From the NCBI GenBank assembly GCA_051746185.1, contig JBNJEV010000002.1:91140-155139 (forward strand): DNA of 64,000 bases, given 5' to 3'. Numbering within the stretch: the stretch's first letter is position 1; every line of letters starts with the position of its first letter. Positions 17,029 to 25,424 of this stretch are shown here, one piece after another. The position numbers were made by a program, and so were the translations under genes. The notes under the pieces are model-generated. The model saw nothing but the letters and a program-made list of their open reading frames with translations. It was not told the DNA's origin and searched no databases. This DNA comes from GCA-2748055 sp051746185. GTDB taxonomy: Bacteria; Bacteroidota; Bacteroidia; Bacteroidales; GCA-2748055.

Positions 17029-18906
17029 ATGAAAACAGGTCTCTTTATCCTGGTGCTTCTGGCACTGGCTTCCTGCCAGAATGGGGTACAATCTTTCCGT
17101 GCCGATTTTGACCTGATCCATCCCGAAAGCATCTCCCGGATCACCGGGGATCAAAAAGGCTCCGAAGGCACAGCGCAGATCAGCAGGAAACCGGTGGAGG
17201 CCGGCGGAGCCACATGGAAGATTTCCGGCGGTAACCTGATCATCACCTTTCAGGAACGCGGATATTTCAGCATCACTCCGGATGTCATCGGTTTACCCGC
17301 CATCTGGGAAAAGATGAAAACCCTTCAGCTTTCAGGGAGATCCGACAAAAATGTCGATCTGATCCTGGAAGTGTACGGATCCAGCGCCCGTATCCGCGAC
17401 ACCCTGCATCTGCCCGCGGGAAAATCAGAGCATTCCGTGGACGTGAGGGAGGTGCCCCTGATCGGCGGGATCCACTTTGAGCCGGACCGGATCCGGATCA
17501 CATCCCCCTCTCCGTCGATCATCACCATCAGCAGCATGGAGCTGATACAGGCACCCGAACAGCCGGTGGTGGTGGACCGTTGGGGACAGCGGGCAATGGC
17601 CGGCTGGGAAGGAAAGATCCGGTCGGAACAGGAGCTCCTGGAACGCTCCCGTGAAGAGGCTTTTCTGGATTCCCTGATGAAAAACGCCGGGAACGGACCA
17701 CTGGACCTTTACGGCGGATATACCGGGCGGCATATTTCATTCGGGGCTACCGGCTTCTTTCGCACAGCCGCCCGTGAAGGAAGGTGGTGGCTGGTCACCC
17801 CGCTGGGAAACCCTTTTTACAGTCTTGGTGTAAACGGGGTAAGGATCAAATCTTTCAGAAGCACAGCGGGTGTCACACGGGTTGAGGACAAGCGCAACAT
17901 CTTTGAATCCCTGCCCCTTTACAACGAATGTCCGCGCTGTTACATGGAGGATTCCACCTATTTTTCCTTCTATTGCCGGAATGTCATGAAAAAGTACGCT
18001 TCCATCGAAGCATGGAAGCAGCAGTCTGAAAAAAGACTGCGTTCGGCAGGATTCAATACCATTGGCAATTGGAGTGACACCCTTTATTACCTGGAACCGG
18101 AAATGCCCTACACCTATACCCTGGACAGCCGCAGGGATCCCCGTCTGATAATGTCAAACGGTCTTCCCGATGTTTTCCACCCGCAATGGGAAGATCACCT
18201 GGATAGCGAATTTGCCATGATCGCGGAACTTAAAAATGATCCATACCTGCTGGGGTATTTCGTGGACAACGAGATGCCCTGGAGATCCCTCTCCAGGACC
18301 GATTCATCCAGCCATACCTTCCGGGAAATGGTAGCGCTGGAAACCGGTGAAGAACAACTTTCGGCCTATGCTGAAAGGTATTTCTCCACCATACGCAGGG
18401 CGATCCGCAAACACGACCCCAACCATCTCTATATGGGATGCCGCTTTACCCGGAATTTCCGGGACATGAAGCCGGTCGCGGAAGCCGCGGGCAACCATGT
18501 GGACATCCTTTCCATCAATGTATATTCCCCTTATCCATACCGGCAGCAGATGGACCGGTGGTATCTTGCCGCGCAAAAGCCCATCCTTATAGGGGAACAT
18601 CACATACCTCCCCGGACAGAAAGACAACTGTGGCCACGGTATCCCAATTTTCCCCCTGACCAGCGGGACCACATGGTGGAACACTATATCACCACCTGGG
18701 CGGGTTATCCCTATGCCGTGGGAAGCCACTGGTACCAGTACAAGGACCAGGAGGTGGCCGGAAGGGGAGACGGCGGGGAAAATCAGCCTGTGGGACTGGT
18801 AAGGGTGACCGACCGGCCCGATTTCCGGCTCCTGGAAACATACCACCGGATCTCCGGCATGCTGCCTGCCGGGATGGGACTCAGGCCCGTTTCCGGGTGG
18901 GAATGA
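17029..18906 (+). CDS. GH50-like (agarase-like) glycoside hydrolase, lipoprotein
   Basis: The 625-residue protein has a lipobox ending at Cys16 (LALASC). Residues about 20-200 are a beta-sandwich. The TIM barrel opens with RWWLVTPLGNPFYSLGVNGVRI, a phrase typical of agarase-like GH families. Clan GH-A catalytic residues are visible: Glu415 in YFVDNEMPWR as probable acid/base and Glu523 in LIGEHHIPP as probable nucleophile. The barrel ends in HWYQYKDQEVAGRGDGGENQPVG. GH50 enzymes are exo-beta-agarases, but related families have other substrates, so agar is a guess that fits the sulfatase and GH42-like neighbour. It is the last intact gene of the plus-strand operon. Its 3' end overlaps, in antisense, the 3' end of a deleted sugar-transporter gene. 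Confidence 0.75.
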   Translation: MKTGLFILVLLALASCQNGVQSFRADFDLIHPESISRITGDQKGSEGTAQISRKPVEAGGATWKISGGNLIITFQERGYFSITPDVIGLPAIWEKMKTLQLSGRSDKNVDLILEVYGSSARIRDTLHLPAGKSEHSVDVREVPLIGGIHFEPDRIRITSPSPSIITISSMELIQAPEQPVVVDRWGQRAMAGWEGKIRSEQELLERSREEAFLDSLMKNAGNGPLDLYGGYTGRHISFGATGFFRTAAREGRWWLVTPLGNPFYSLGVNGVRIKSFRSTAGVTRVEDKRNIFESLPLYNECPRCYMEDSTYFSFYCRNVMKKYASIEAWKQQSEKRLRSAGFNTIGNWSDTLYYLEPEMPYTYTLDSRRDPRLIMSNGLPDVFHPQWEDHLDSEFAMIAELKNDPYLLGYFVDNEMPWRSLSRTDSSSHTFREMVALETGEEQLSAYAERYFSTIRRAIRKHDPNHLYMGCRFTRNFRDMKPVAEAAGNHVDILSINVYSPYPYRQQMDRWYLAAQKPILIGEHHIPPRTERQLWPRYPNFPPDQRDHMVEHYITTWAGYPYAVGSHWYQYKDQEVAGRGDGGENQPVGLVRVTDRPDFRLLETYHRISGMLPAGMGLRPVSGWE

Positions 18907-19147
18907 TGAGTTTTTTCTGGATCTCTGGCCAAACCCTGTCAGCGGGCCTGCCCACGATCACCGCTCCGGTAATGGTGCCCAGGATCGCGCTGGCCACGGT
19001 AAATCCGAGTGTAAAATTGGTCAGGTCGAAAGTTCTTTCCAGCCAGTGGGTTGTTCCGGAAATAACCGCGGTGTCAAATCCGAACAGGAGTCCTCCCAGG
19101 GCGGCTACAAAAGCAAAAAGAACCAGGGTGGGTCTGCTTTTCATCAA
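18881..19147 (-). pseudogene. Internally deleted MFS sugar transporter
   Basis: Only 88 codons remain. Residues 1-67 are a standard N-terminus of a sugar-porter MFS transporter: ALGGLLFGFDTAVISGT is helix 1 with its signature, then TVASAILGTITGAVIVGRPADR reaches the helix 2-3 loop. The last residues, WPEIQKKLI, read like the C-terminal tail that follows the family's PETKG.SLEEIQ motif. The middle, about 350 codons, is missing. An in-frame internal deletion is the simplest reading, and a truncation with a chance tail is the alternative. It begins 2 bases after the PQQ-propeller gene on the same strand, so it was probably the sugar importer of this operon. Two helices cannot transport. Confidence 0.75.
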
Positions 19148-19149
19148 TT

Positions 19150-20397
19150 TTATTCTGTCAGTTCATATACCATAAGGGCATCACCGTGCCTGAGATAAAG
19201 TCTCCCCCTGTGGATCACGGGATGGGAAAAGTGCGGCCCGGTCCCCCGGCTGACCCTGACGGAACTGACCACTTCCATATCGCCCTCCTCAAAGCGGATC
19301 AGGTTCATTTGCCCCCGCTGGTTGTAATAATAGAGCATACTGTCGGCTGCAATGACCGCCCCGCTCCCGATCTTCAATGAATCCGCGATCCGGCCCGATG
19401 ATGCATCCAGTGAGATCAGTCTCCTGCTTGCGGTGGTCCCTCCGTAGAGAAAATCACCGATCTTTACCATACCCCCCATGAAATTGTCAAATTCCCGGTT
19501 GCGCCATTTTTCTGTGATCCCGGAACCATCTTCCGGCAGATCCAGCCTGACCCCGCAGTTCCCGTCCCCGGCCACATAATAAATGCTCCCCTGATCATAA
19601 AGCACGGTGTTGGCATGGGTATCCCCGTATCCAAGCTTTCGTTCATCCAGGGGAAGATTATCCTGTTCATGGGACCAGAGCAGCTCGCCCGTTTCTGCAT
19701 CAAAACCCATCAGATGGTAGGCGGAAAAAGTGACAAACAGGTCGCGTTCCGGTAGCCGGACCAGCCCGGGCTGGTTGTAACCCGACCGTTCCCCGAACCC
19801 GGGGTTCTTCCAGATCAGTTCCCCTGTATACCGGTCCAGGGCCACCACATTGTACTCCTCTCCTCCGGGGGTCCAGTAAACCATGTTGCCGGAAACCACC
19901 GGGGCTTCCGAATGACCGTGAAGGGTCCTGATCCCGCTGAAATCATCCTTTAAATTCTTGCTCCACAGAATATTGCCACTCTCCCGATCCATGCAGTACA
20001 GATCTCCCATCCCGGTTCCCACATAGATCATTGCCCCGGTCAGAGTGGGGGCAGAGCGCGACCCGGGATAACTGGTAACCCATTCCTTTCCCAGGGTCGA
20101 CTGCCAGATGGGGTTCCCGTTCAGGTCCAGACAGTGAAGGACAGCCATGCTGTCTTTTTCACCTGTGATATAGAGCCGGTCTCCGGCGATCACCGGTGAA
20201 CCAAAACCATTCCCGATCCCTTCCACATACCAGGTTTCTTCAGGATTTTCCCCGGGCCATTGCCGCATCAGACCGGACTCCTCATACACACCTGACCGGT
20301 CCGGTCCCCGCCACTGATAAACCTCTTGTTTATTCGAATTGCACGAAAGTACAATCATCAGAAAGAGAGTAAGAAAACATCCGGCTATTTTTTTCAT
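19150..20397 (-). CDS. PQQ-like beta-propeller repeat lipoprotein
   Basis: The 415-residue protein has a lipobox ending at Cys19 (MIVLSC). It then carries repeated PQQ/BamB-type blades (GSPVIAGDRLYITGEKDS, IYVGTGMGDLYCMDRESGNILW, VYWTPGGEEYNVVALDRYTGELIW). The opening WRGPDRSGVYEESGLMRQWP is the usual start of the exported PQQ-binding-like propellers found beside polysaccharide loci in Bacteroidota and Planctomycetes. These proteins are thought to be structural or interaction scaffolds. A dehydrogenase role would need PQQ and metal ligands that I cannot identify here. It sits between the HEPN gene (6 bases upstream) and the transporter remnant (2 bases downstream) on the same strand. Confidence 0.85.
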   Translation of the reverse strand: MKKIAGCFLTLFLMIVLSCNSNKQEVYQWRGPDRSGVYEESGLMRQWPGENPEETWYVEGIGNGFGSPVIAGDRLYITGEKDSMAVLHCLDLNGNPIWQSTLGKEWVTSYPGSRSAPTLTGAMIYVGTGMGDLYCMDRESGNILWSKNLKDDFSGIRTLHGHSEAPVVSGNMVYWTPGGEEYNVVALDRYTGELIWKNPGFGERSGYNQPGLVRLPERDLFVTFSAYHLMGFDAETGELLWSHEQDNLPLDERKLGYGDTHANTVLYDQGSIYYVAGDGNCGVRLDLPEDGSGITEKWRNREFDNFMGGMVKIGDFLYGGTTASRRLISLDASSGRIADSLKIGSGAVIAADSMLYYYNQRGQMNLIRFEEGDMEVVSSVRVSRGTGPHFSHPVIHRGRLYLRHGDALMVYELTE

Positions 20398-20403
20398 TAC
20401 CGT

Positions 20404-20784
20404 TTACAGCGTTTTTTCAAGCCATTTAAGCAATTCCCTGGACCGTTCCAGGTAATCAAATGCCTGGTTAACGCCGGGGACCCCGTATTCATGGGCCGGA
20501 TACCTTAATCCAGCCTGGAAATCCATCAGCAGATCCAGCAGCTCCCTGTCCCTTTTTCCCACCCGGATGTGTGCTTTTTGAAGAAGTTCATTCAGATCAT
20601 CCGTATCCGGAGGGGATTTTTCGGTGAACCTGAGGGCATGCGCTTTCAATCCCTTCTCGATGGCTAGAAGACAGAAGAAAAGCCCTTCTGTCAATTTGGC
20701 TTCATTGATCAGCAAGGCCGCGGTATCGAGGTCTGCCTTTGCCGATCTGATCCAGGATCCCAGGTGATTTTCAAGATCATTCAT
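20404..20784 (-). CDS. HEPN-domain protein without visible nucleotidyltransferase partner
   Basis: Started at ATG 20784, the protein has 126 residues and is all-helical. SWIRSAKADLDTAALLINEA, LFFCLLAIEKGLKAH and an aromatic-basic segment LRYPAHEYG are typical of HEPN proteins of the minimal-nucleotidyltransferase (MNT-HEPN) class. An upstream in-frame ATG (20850) would add residues unlike the family. In many genomes such proteins are toxins or RNase-like partners of an adjacent MNT antitoxin. No MNT gene is visible on either side. The R-x4-6-H RNase motif is not present in canonical form (only R-Y-P-A-H), so toxicity is unproven. It is first in the short minus-strand unit with the PQQ gene. 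Confidence 0.75.
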   Translation of the reverse strand: MNDLENHLGSWIRSAKADLDTAALLINEAKLTEGLFFCLLAIEKGLKAHALRFTEKSPPDTDDLNELLQKAHIRVGKRDRELLDLLMDFQAGLRYPAHEYGVPGVNQAFDYLERSRELLKWLEKTL

Positions 20785-21033
20785 ACATGATGTTTTAGGG
20801 CCCTGCAAAATACTAAATATCTTGATATGACCATGTGAAATCCATGCCACAGAATTGGTCCTGATTGATGTTTTTTTTCCCCGGTTTCAGTATGATTATT
20901 AAAACATGCAGATTCCTGTTAGATCATATTTAACTGATTATAAGATTAATTGGTGATTTATCTGATATGGTCCGGACTTTTGGTACAAAGTTGGTACAAC
21001 CAGGCACAGATGCCATTCGAAAATCAGAATCGT

Positions 21034-21430
21034 ATGAAAACCAATGAATTTGAACTCGGAATTGTCGGACTTGGAAAAATTGGCGGCAATCTTGCTTTCC
21101 AGGCTCTTGGGAAAGGAATGCATGTTGTGGGACTGACCAAAGGAGAACCGCCCGAAGAATTGCTGAAGAAAGGATTGATCAAGGCAGACAGCGCAAAAGG
21201 TTTCCTGGATCATCTGAACCCTCCAAGAATGGTTTTTATTTATATCCCGGCAGGACCTGCTATTGACACATTGATAGATGAATTAACAGATGTCCTCGAG
21301 AAAGGGGATATCCTGATCGATGGTGGCAATTCTTACTGGGGCGATTCGATCCGGAGATACTAGTTTTGGCGGACATCCGTACGGCCCGGATAAGGCAATT
21401 CATTACTTCCTTATTTATAAATCTGGATGA
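21034..21430 (+). pseudogene. 6-phosphogluconate dehydrogenase (Gnd/YqeC type) reduced to its ends
   Basis: From ATG 21034 the frame encodes the N-terminal NAD(P)-binding domain (IVGLGKIGGNLAFQALGKG, then DGGNSYWGDSIRR) and stops at 21361-21363 after 109 residues. A full enzyme has about 300. In the next frame, bases 21365-21376 encode FGGH, matching the conserved C-terminal ending (R.xFGGH) of the YqeC-type enzymes. The helical catalytic core is absent. The simplest view is an internal deletion with a frameshift at the join. The original enzyme oxidised 6-phosphogluconate to ribulose 5-phosphate and CO2. The next three genes (SDR glucose dehydrogenase, GH15, MerA-like flavoprotein) suggest a former glucose-oxidation operon. 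Confidence 0.75.
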
Positions 21431-22227
21431 TGGAAACACATGACAATCAAATTTTAAAAGACCAGACTGCTATTGTTACAGGGTCGGGTTCAGGGATTGG
21501 ACGATCGATTGCCTTGCAGATGGCCCATACAGGGGCAAAGGTGATGGTCAATTATATATCAGATGAGGATCAGGCACAGGATGTAGTTGACCTGATTAAA
21601 AGTTCCGGTGGAGAAGCGTCAAAATTCAGGGCTGATGTGACTCAGGAAGAACAGGTAAAGGCTTTGTTTCATAGGACTGTGGAGACCTATGGCACCGTGC
21701 ATATCCTGGTGAACAATGCCGGGATACAGAATGAGGCAGCGATCGATGAAATGACACTTGAGGAATGGCAGAAGGTGATCGATGTGAATCTGACGGCTGG
21801 TTTTTTATGCTCCAGGGAGGCCGTCTCTGAGTTTAAAAAAAGAGGCCCGGATGAAAAAATCTCTCCGGCAGCCGGTAAGATCATTTTTATCAGTTCCGTG
21901 CATGAACAAATCCCCTGGGTCGGTCATGCCAATTACGCCGCTTCGAAGGGTGGGGTGATGCTTTTAATGAAGTCCATGGCCATGGAACTTGCCTCCCTTA
22001 AGATACGGGTCAACAGCATTGCTCCCGGGGCAATTAAAACCCCCATCAACAAAGAGTCCTGGAGTGAACTCCGGCATACAATTCCGTATGGACGCATGGG
22101 CGAACCGGAGGATATTGCAAAAGCCGCCGTCTGGCTGGCATCCGATGAATCGGATTATGTAACCGGTACCACGCTGTTTGTAGATGGAGGCATGTCTTTG
22201 TATCCGGCAATGGCTTCAGGAAAGTAA
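21427..22227 (+). CDS. SDR-family oxidoreductase, probable glucose 1-dehydrogenase
   Basis: The 266-residue protein shows the classical SDR motifs: TGSGSGIGR for cofactor binding, NNAG, a catalytic Ser in FISSVHEQIPW, and YAASK with the catalytic Tyr and Lys. SSVHEQIPWVGHANYAASKG and the ending DYVTGTTLFVDGGMSLYP are typical of bacterial glucose 1-dehydrogenases (beta-D-glucose to gluconolactone with NAD(P)+). The start codon may be either ATG of the tandem pair at 21427/21430. The start overlaps the tail of the 6-phosphogluconate dehydrogenase remnant, and the GH15 gene follows after 12 bases. Glucose released by the GH15 enzyme could be its substrate. Confidence 0.82.
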   Translation: MMETHDNQILKDQTAIVTGSGSGIGRSIALQMAHTGAKVMVNYISDEDQAQDVVDLIKSSGGEASKFRADVTQEEQVKALFHRTVETYGTVHILVNNAGIQNEAAIDEMTLEEWQKVIDVNLTAGFLCSREAVSEFKKRGPDEKISPAAGKIIFISSVHEQIPWVGHANYAASKGGVMLLMKSMAMELASLKIRVNSIAPGAIKTPINKESWSELRHTIPYGRMGEPEDIAKAAVWLASDESDYVTGTTLFVDGGMSLYPAMASGK

Positions 22228-22239
22228 AATTTTGTTTAT

Positions 22240-23955
22240 ATGGCTTACGAAATCAGGGATCTGGGAGTGATAAGCGACCGGCGAACGGGCGCGGTGATCG
22301 ACAGAGATGGCGATATATGCTGGTACTGTCCGGTAGAGTTCGACCAACCATCCCTTTTTGCCTCCTTACTGGATGATGAGAAAGGAGGTTGCTGGTCACT
22401 GGAGCTGCCTGATGAATATAAGGTAAAAAGGCATTATCCGGGAACCAGCAGCATCCTTGAATCACACTGCGAATCAGATAAGGATGCATTCAGCCGGACC
22501 GACTGGATGCCCCTGCATGATGATTTCTCGGGGATCTGCCGTCTTTTTTCCCGATCTTCCTGCGGTATAACAAATAAAATCATTCCTGCCCCCGGATACG
22601 GTGGGGATGAGGTTCATATAAACAAGATCAGTGATTTCAGCGTGGATGTCAATGATAAACATTTCTTCTCATTTTCGCATCCCTGCCGGGTTGATCACAG
22701 GCAGATACTTTTTCAGATCCCTTCCGGGGAAAAGGGATGGGCTGTCTTATCAGACAAACCTGTTCCAGAGATCAACATTGAAAAACTGAAAGAATCACTG
22801 AAAAAGACCAGAACCGAATGGGATAAGATTGGCATTTCCTATGAAGGGCATTATAAAGAAGAAGTGTTTAACTCGGTCCGGGCAATCCGCCAGCTGACCC
22901 ATGAGCATTCCGGAGGGATCATAGCGGCACTTACTACCTCGCTTCCGGAAGTTCCCGGAAAAGAGAGGAATTATGATTATCGGTATGTGTGGCTCAGGGA
23001 TGCATCTATGATCGTCAGTGCCCTTACAAGGGCAGGGAGTGCAGGCCGGGATGAAAGAAAATTCCTGGATTTTATCTGCTCTGCAAGAAACAACATTCAT
23101 GATTATTCAACCACCCCTTTCGTGACGGTGAAAAAACAGGCGGCCCCGGCTGAAAGATACCTTGATCTGAAAGGTTATATGGACAGCAGACCAGTCCGTG
23201 TCGGAAACAACGCGAACCAGCAGTTACAGCTTGATGCAGGCAGTAATATTTTGCTGGCCGCCAAACTCATATACAATCAATTCGGGATAAGGGATCACTG
23301 GGATACCATTGCCGGGATTACCGACTTCCTGGCTGAAAACTGGCAGAAAGAAGACCATGGTATATGGGAGGAACATATTGCCCGGCACTTTACCTCCAGC
23401 AAAGTAATTATGACAGTGGCACTGGAGTTTATTTCGGAACATTCCCGAAATGAAAAGCAAAAGAAGCGATGGCGGGAAACTGCAGGTCAAATTCGGGATT
23501 TCATTGCAGAAAATTGCCTTACAACCTCAGGTGCTTATGCTGTATTTGCAGACAGTGATGAGGTGGATATTACCGCAACCCTTTTCCCAGAGTGGGCTTT
23601 TTGCAAAGCGGATACTCCTGAAATGATCAGTACTGTACAGGAAATAGAAGCCCGTTTTTGTGAAAATGACCTGGTCTACAGGAATCTGCTGCTTTTCGAC
23701 GAGAAAAAGGAAGGGACTTTTTTGGCCGCCAGCTTCTGGATGGCTCAATACTGGATCATGCGGAACAATTATGAAAAAAGTAAAGCTTATATAGATGCAG
23801 CATTAAAATATAAGAATGATCTTGGACTGTTCGCTGAAGAGGCAGATCCCCATTCTGACCAGATGCTGGGAAATTTTCCCCAGAGTTTTGTTCATGCTTC
23901 ATTTATCGGAGCAGCCATAGATTTTAACAATGCATTCGAACAAAAAAACAAATAA
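22240..23955 (+). CDS. GH15 family glucoamylase/trehalase-like protein
   Basis: The 571-residue cytoplasmic protein begins EIRDLGVISDRRTGAVIDRDG, the usual N-terminal block of bacterial GH15 proteins. YDYRYVWLRDASMIVSAL marks the (alpha/alpha)6 barrel. The likely general acid is Glu377 in GIWEEHIARHF and the likely base is Glu491 in KEGTFLAASFW. ATLFPEWAFCKADTPEM is also a family block. Members hydrolyse alpha-1,4/1,6-glucans from the non-reducing end or trehalose, releasing beta-D-glucose. No signal peptide is visible, so the substrate would be internal (trehalose, glycogen or dextrins). Next to glucose dehydrogenase it forms a plausible glucose-release and oxidation pair. The next gene starts one base after its stop. 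Confidence 0.88.
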   Translation: MAYEIRDLGVISDRRTGAVIDRDGDICWYCPVEFDQPSLFASLLDDEKGGCWSLELPDEYKVKRHYPGTSSILESHCESDKDAFSRTDWMPLHDDFSGICRLFSRSSCGITNKIIPAPGYGGDEVHINKISDFSVDVNDKHFFSFSHPCRVDHRQILFQIPSGEKGWAVLSDKPVPEINIEKLKESLKKTRTEWDKIGISYEGHYKEEVFNSVRAIRQLTHEHSGGIIAALTTSLPEVPGKERNYDYRYVWLRDASMIVSALTRAGSAGRDERKFLDFICSARNNIHDYSTTPFVTVKKQAAPAERYLDLKGYMDSRPVRVGNNANQQLQLDAGSNILLAAKLIYNQFGIRDHWDTIAGITDFLAENWQKEDHGIWEEHIARHFTSSKVIMTVALEFISEHSRNEKQKKRWRETAGQIRDFIAENCLTTSGAYAVFADSDEVDITATLFPEWAFCKADTPEMISTVQEIEARFCENDLVYRNLLLFDEKKEGTFLAASFWMAQYWIMRNNYEKSKAYIDAALKYKNDLGLFAEEADPHSDQMLGNFPQSFVHASFIGAAIDFNNAFEQKNK

Positions 23956-23956
23956 G

Positions 23957-25330
23957 ATGCAACGATTTGATGCCATTATTATCGGTTCCGGACAATCGGG
24001 GAGCCCGCTTGTCTTCCGGATGTCGAAGGAAAAAATGAAAGTCGCCTTCATAGAGAAGGAGCATTTTGGAGGCACCTGTGTCAACAACGGCTGTACCCCC
24101 ACCAAGGCATACGTTGCCAGTGCCCGCAGGATGTGGGATGCCGGACACGGGGAAGATCTGGGTGTATATATTCCGCAGGGTGCTTCGGTGGATCTGAAAA
24201 AGGTAAAACAGAGAAAAGACAGGATCGTCCGGGAATCGGCAGAAGGGATACGAGACGGGGCGAAAGATGATGAAAATATCACTGTATTTAAGGGAGAAGC
24301 CCGCTTTTCCGGAAAAAAAACGGTGACGGTGAACGGTGAAGAACTCACTGCAGAAGAGATCTACATCAATGTAGGTGCCAGGCCTGTTGTCCCTGAGGTC
24401 TTTAAGGATCTCGATTACCTGACCAATAAAACCATTCTGGAGCTTGAGAAGCTGCCCGATCACCTGATCATAGTAGGGGGAAGTTATGTGGGACTGGAAT
24501 TCGGACAGATGTTCCGGAGATTCGGGAGCAAAGTGACCATCGTGGAAAAAGGTCCCCGGCTCATTGCCCGGGAGGATGAGGATGTCAGTGATCATATCCG
24601 GGAAATCCTTCAGGAAGAAAAGATCGGGATCCGTTTGAATGCAGACTGTACCGGGGGAAAACAAAATAAAGACGGATCGGTGACCCTGAAGGTGGATTGT
24701 GAGGAAGGTGAGCCGGAAATTACCGGTTCCCATATCTTACTGGCAGTGGGCCGCAGGCCCAATACAGATCTCCTGAATCCCGGAGCCACGGGGATAAGTA
24801 TAAATGAGCGGGAATACATCCCGGTAAATGAATTTCTGGAAACCAATGTAAAAGGGATCTATGCACTGGGGGACTGCAATGGAAGAGGAGCATTCACCCA
24901 TACCTCTTACAATGATTATAAAATCGTTGCCGGAAATAAATTTGAAGGGAAAAACCTCAAAGTATCCGACCGGATCATGACCTATTGCCTTTACATCGAT
25001 CCGCCCCTGGGACGTGCGGGAATGAGTCGACAGGCGGCCCTGGAAAGTGTAGATAAGGTTCTGGAAGCCAAAATGCCCATGAGTGCTGTATCCAGGGCAA
25101 ATGAAAAAGGGGAGACCAGGGGTCTGATAAGGATCCTTGTGGATGCTGAAACCCGTAAGATCCTGGGGGCTTCCGTTCTGGGAGTTGGAGGGGATGAGAT
25201 CATCAGCAGTATCCTGGGCATCATGTATGCCGATGTGCCCTTCACGGCGATACAGGATGCGGTCATTCCTCATCCCACGGTCTCAGAATATATTCCCACC
25301 CTGCTGGGCAGTTTAAAAAAGATCAATTGA
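23957..25330 (+). CDS. Pyridine nucleotide-disulfide oxidoreductase, mercuric reductase-like
   Basis: I start at ATG 23957, one base after the GH15 stop, giving 457 residues. The FAD fold opens with DAIIIGSGQSGSPL. The redox-active pair is Cys41 and Cys46 in GGTCVNNGCTPTK, a form typical of MerA-like group flavoproteins rather than lipoamide dehydrogenase. The NAD(P) domain shows IIVGGSYVGLEFGQMFRRFG, and the dimer interface carries the His-Glu pair in IPHPTVSEY. No N-terminal heavy-metal domain and no C-terminal vicinal cysteine pair of true mercuric reductase are visible, so mercury detoxification is unlikely. Oxidation of NAD(P)H or reduction of a small thiol or quinone is possible. No mer genes are present. 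Confidence 0.85.
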   Translation: MQRFDAIIIGSGQSGSPLVFRMSKEKMKVAFIEKEHFGGTCVNNGCTPTKAYVASARRMWDAGHGEDLGVYIPQGASVDLKKVKQRKDRIVRESAEGIRDGAKDDENITVFKGEARFSGKKTVTVNGEELTAEEIYINVGARPVVPEVFKDLDYLTNKTILELEKLPDHLIIVGGSYVGLEFGQMFRRFGSKVTIVEKGPRLIAREDEDVSDHIREILQEEKIGIRLNADCTGGKQNKDGSVTLKVDCEEGEPEITGSHILLAVGRRPNTDLLNPGATGISINEREYIPVNEFLETNVKGIYALGDCNGRGAFTHTSYNDYKIVAGNKFEGKNLKVSDRIMTYCLYIDPPLGRAGMSRQAALESVDKVLEAKMPMSAVSRANEKGETRGLIRILVDAETRKILGASVLGVGGDEIISSILGIMYADVPFTAIQDAVIPHPTVSEYIPTLLGSLKKIN

Positions 25331-25424
25331 CCTGATCCACTAACATCCCGGAGCATTTCCGGTAACCAAAATCAAAAAAAATCGTAAATTGATACAAGTT
25401 TAACATTTCTGATACAAAAATATC

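Noticed and set aside
23957..25330. Mercury resistance gene
   Set aside because: The active-site cysteines fit a MerA-like flavoprotein, but the C-terminal cysteine pair, metal-binding domain and other mer genes are absent.
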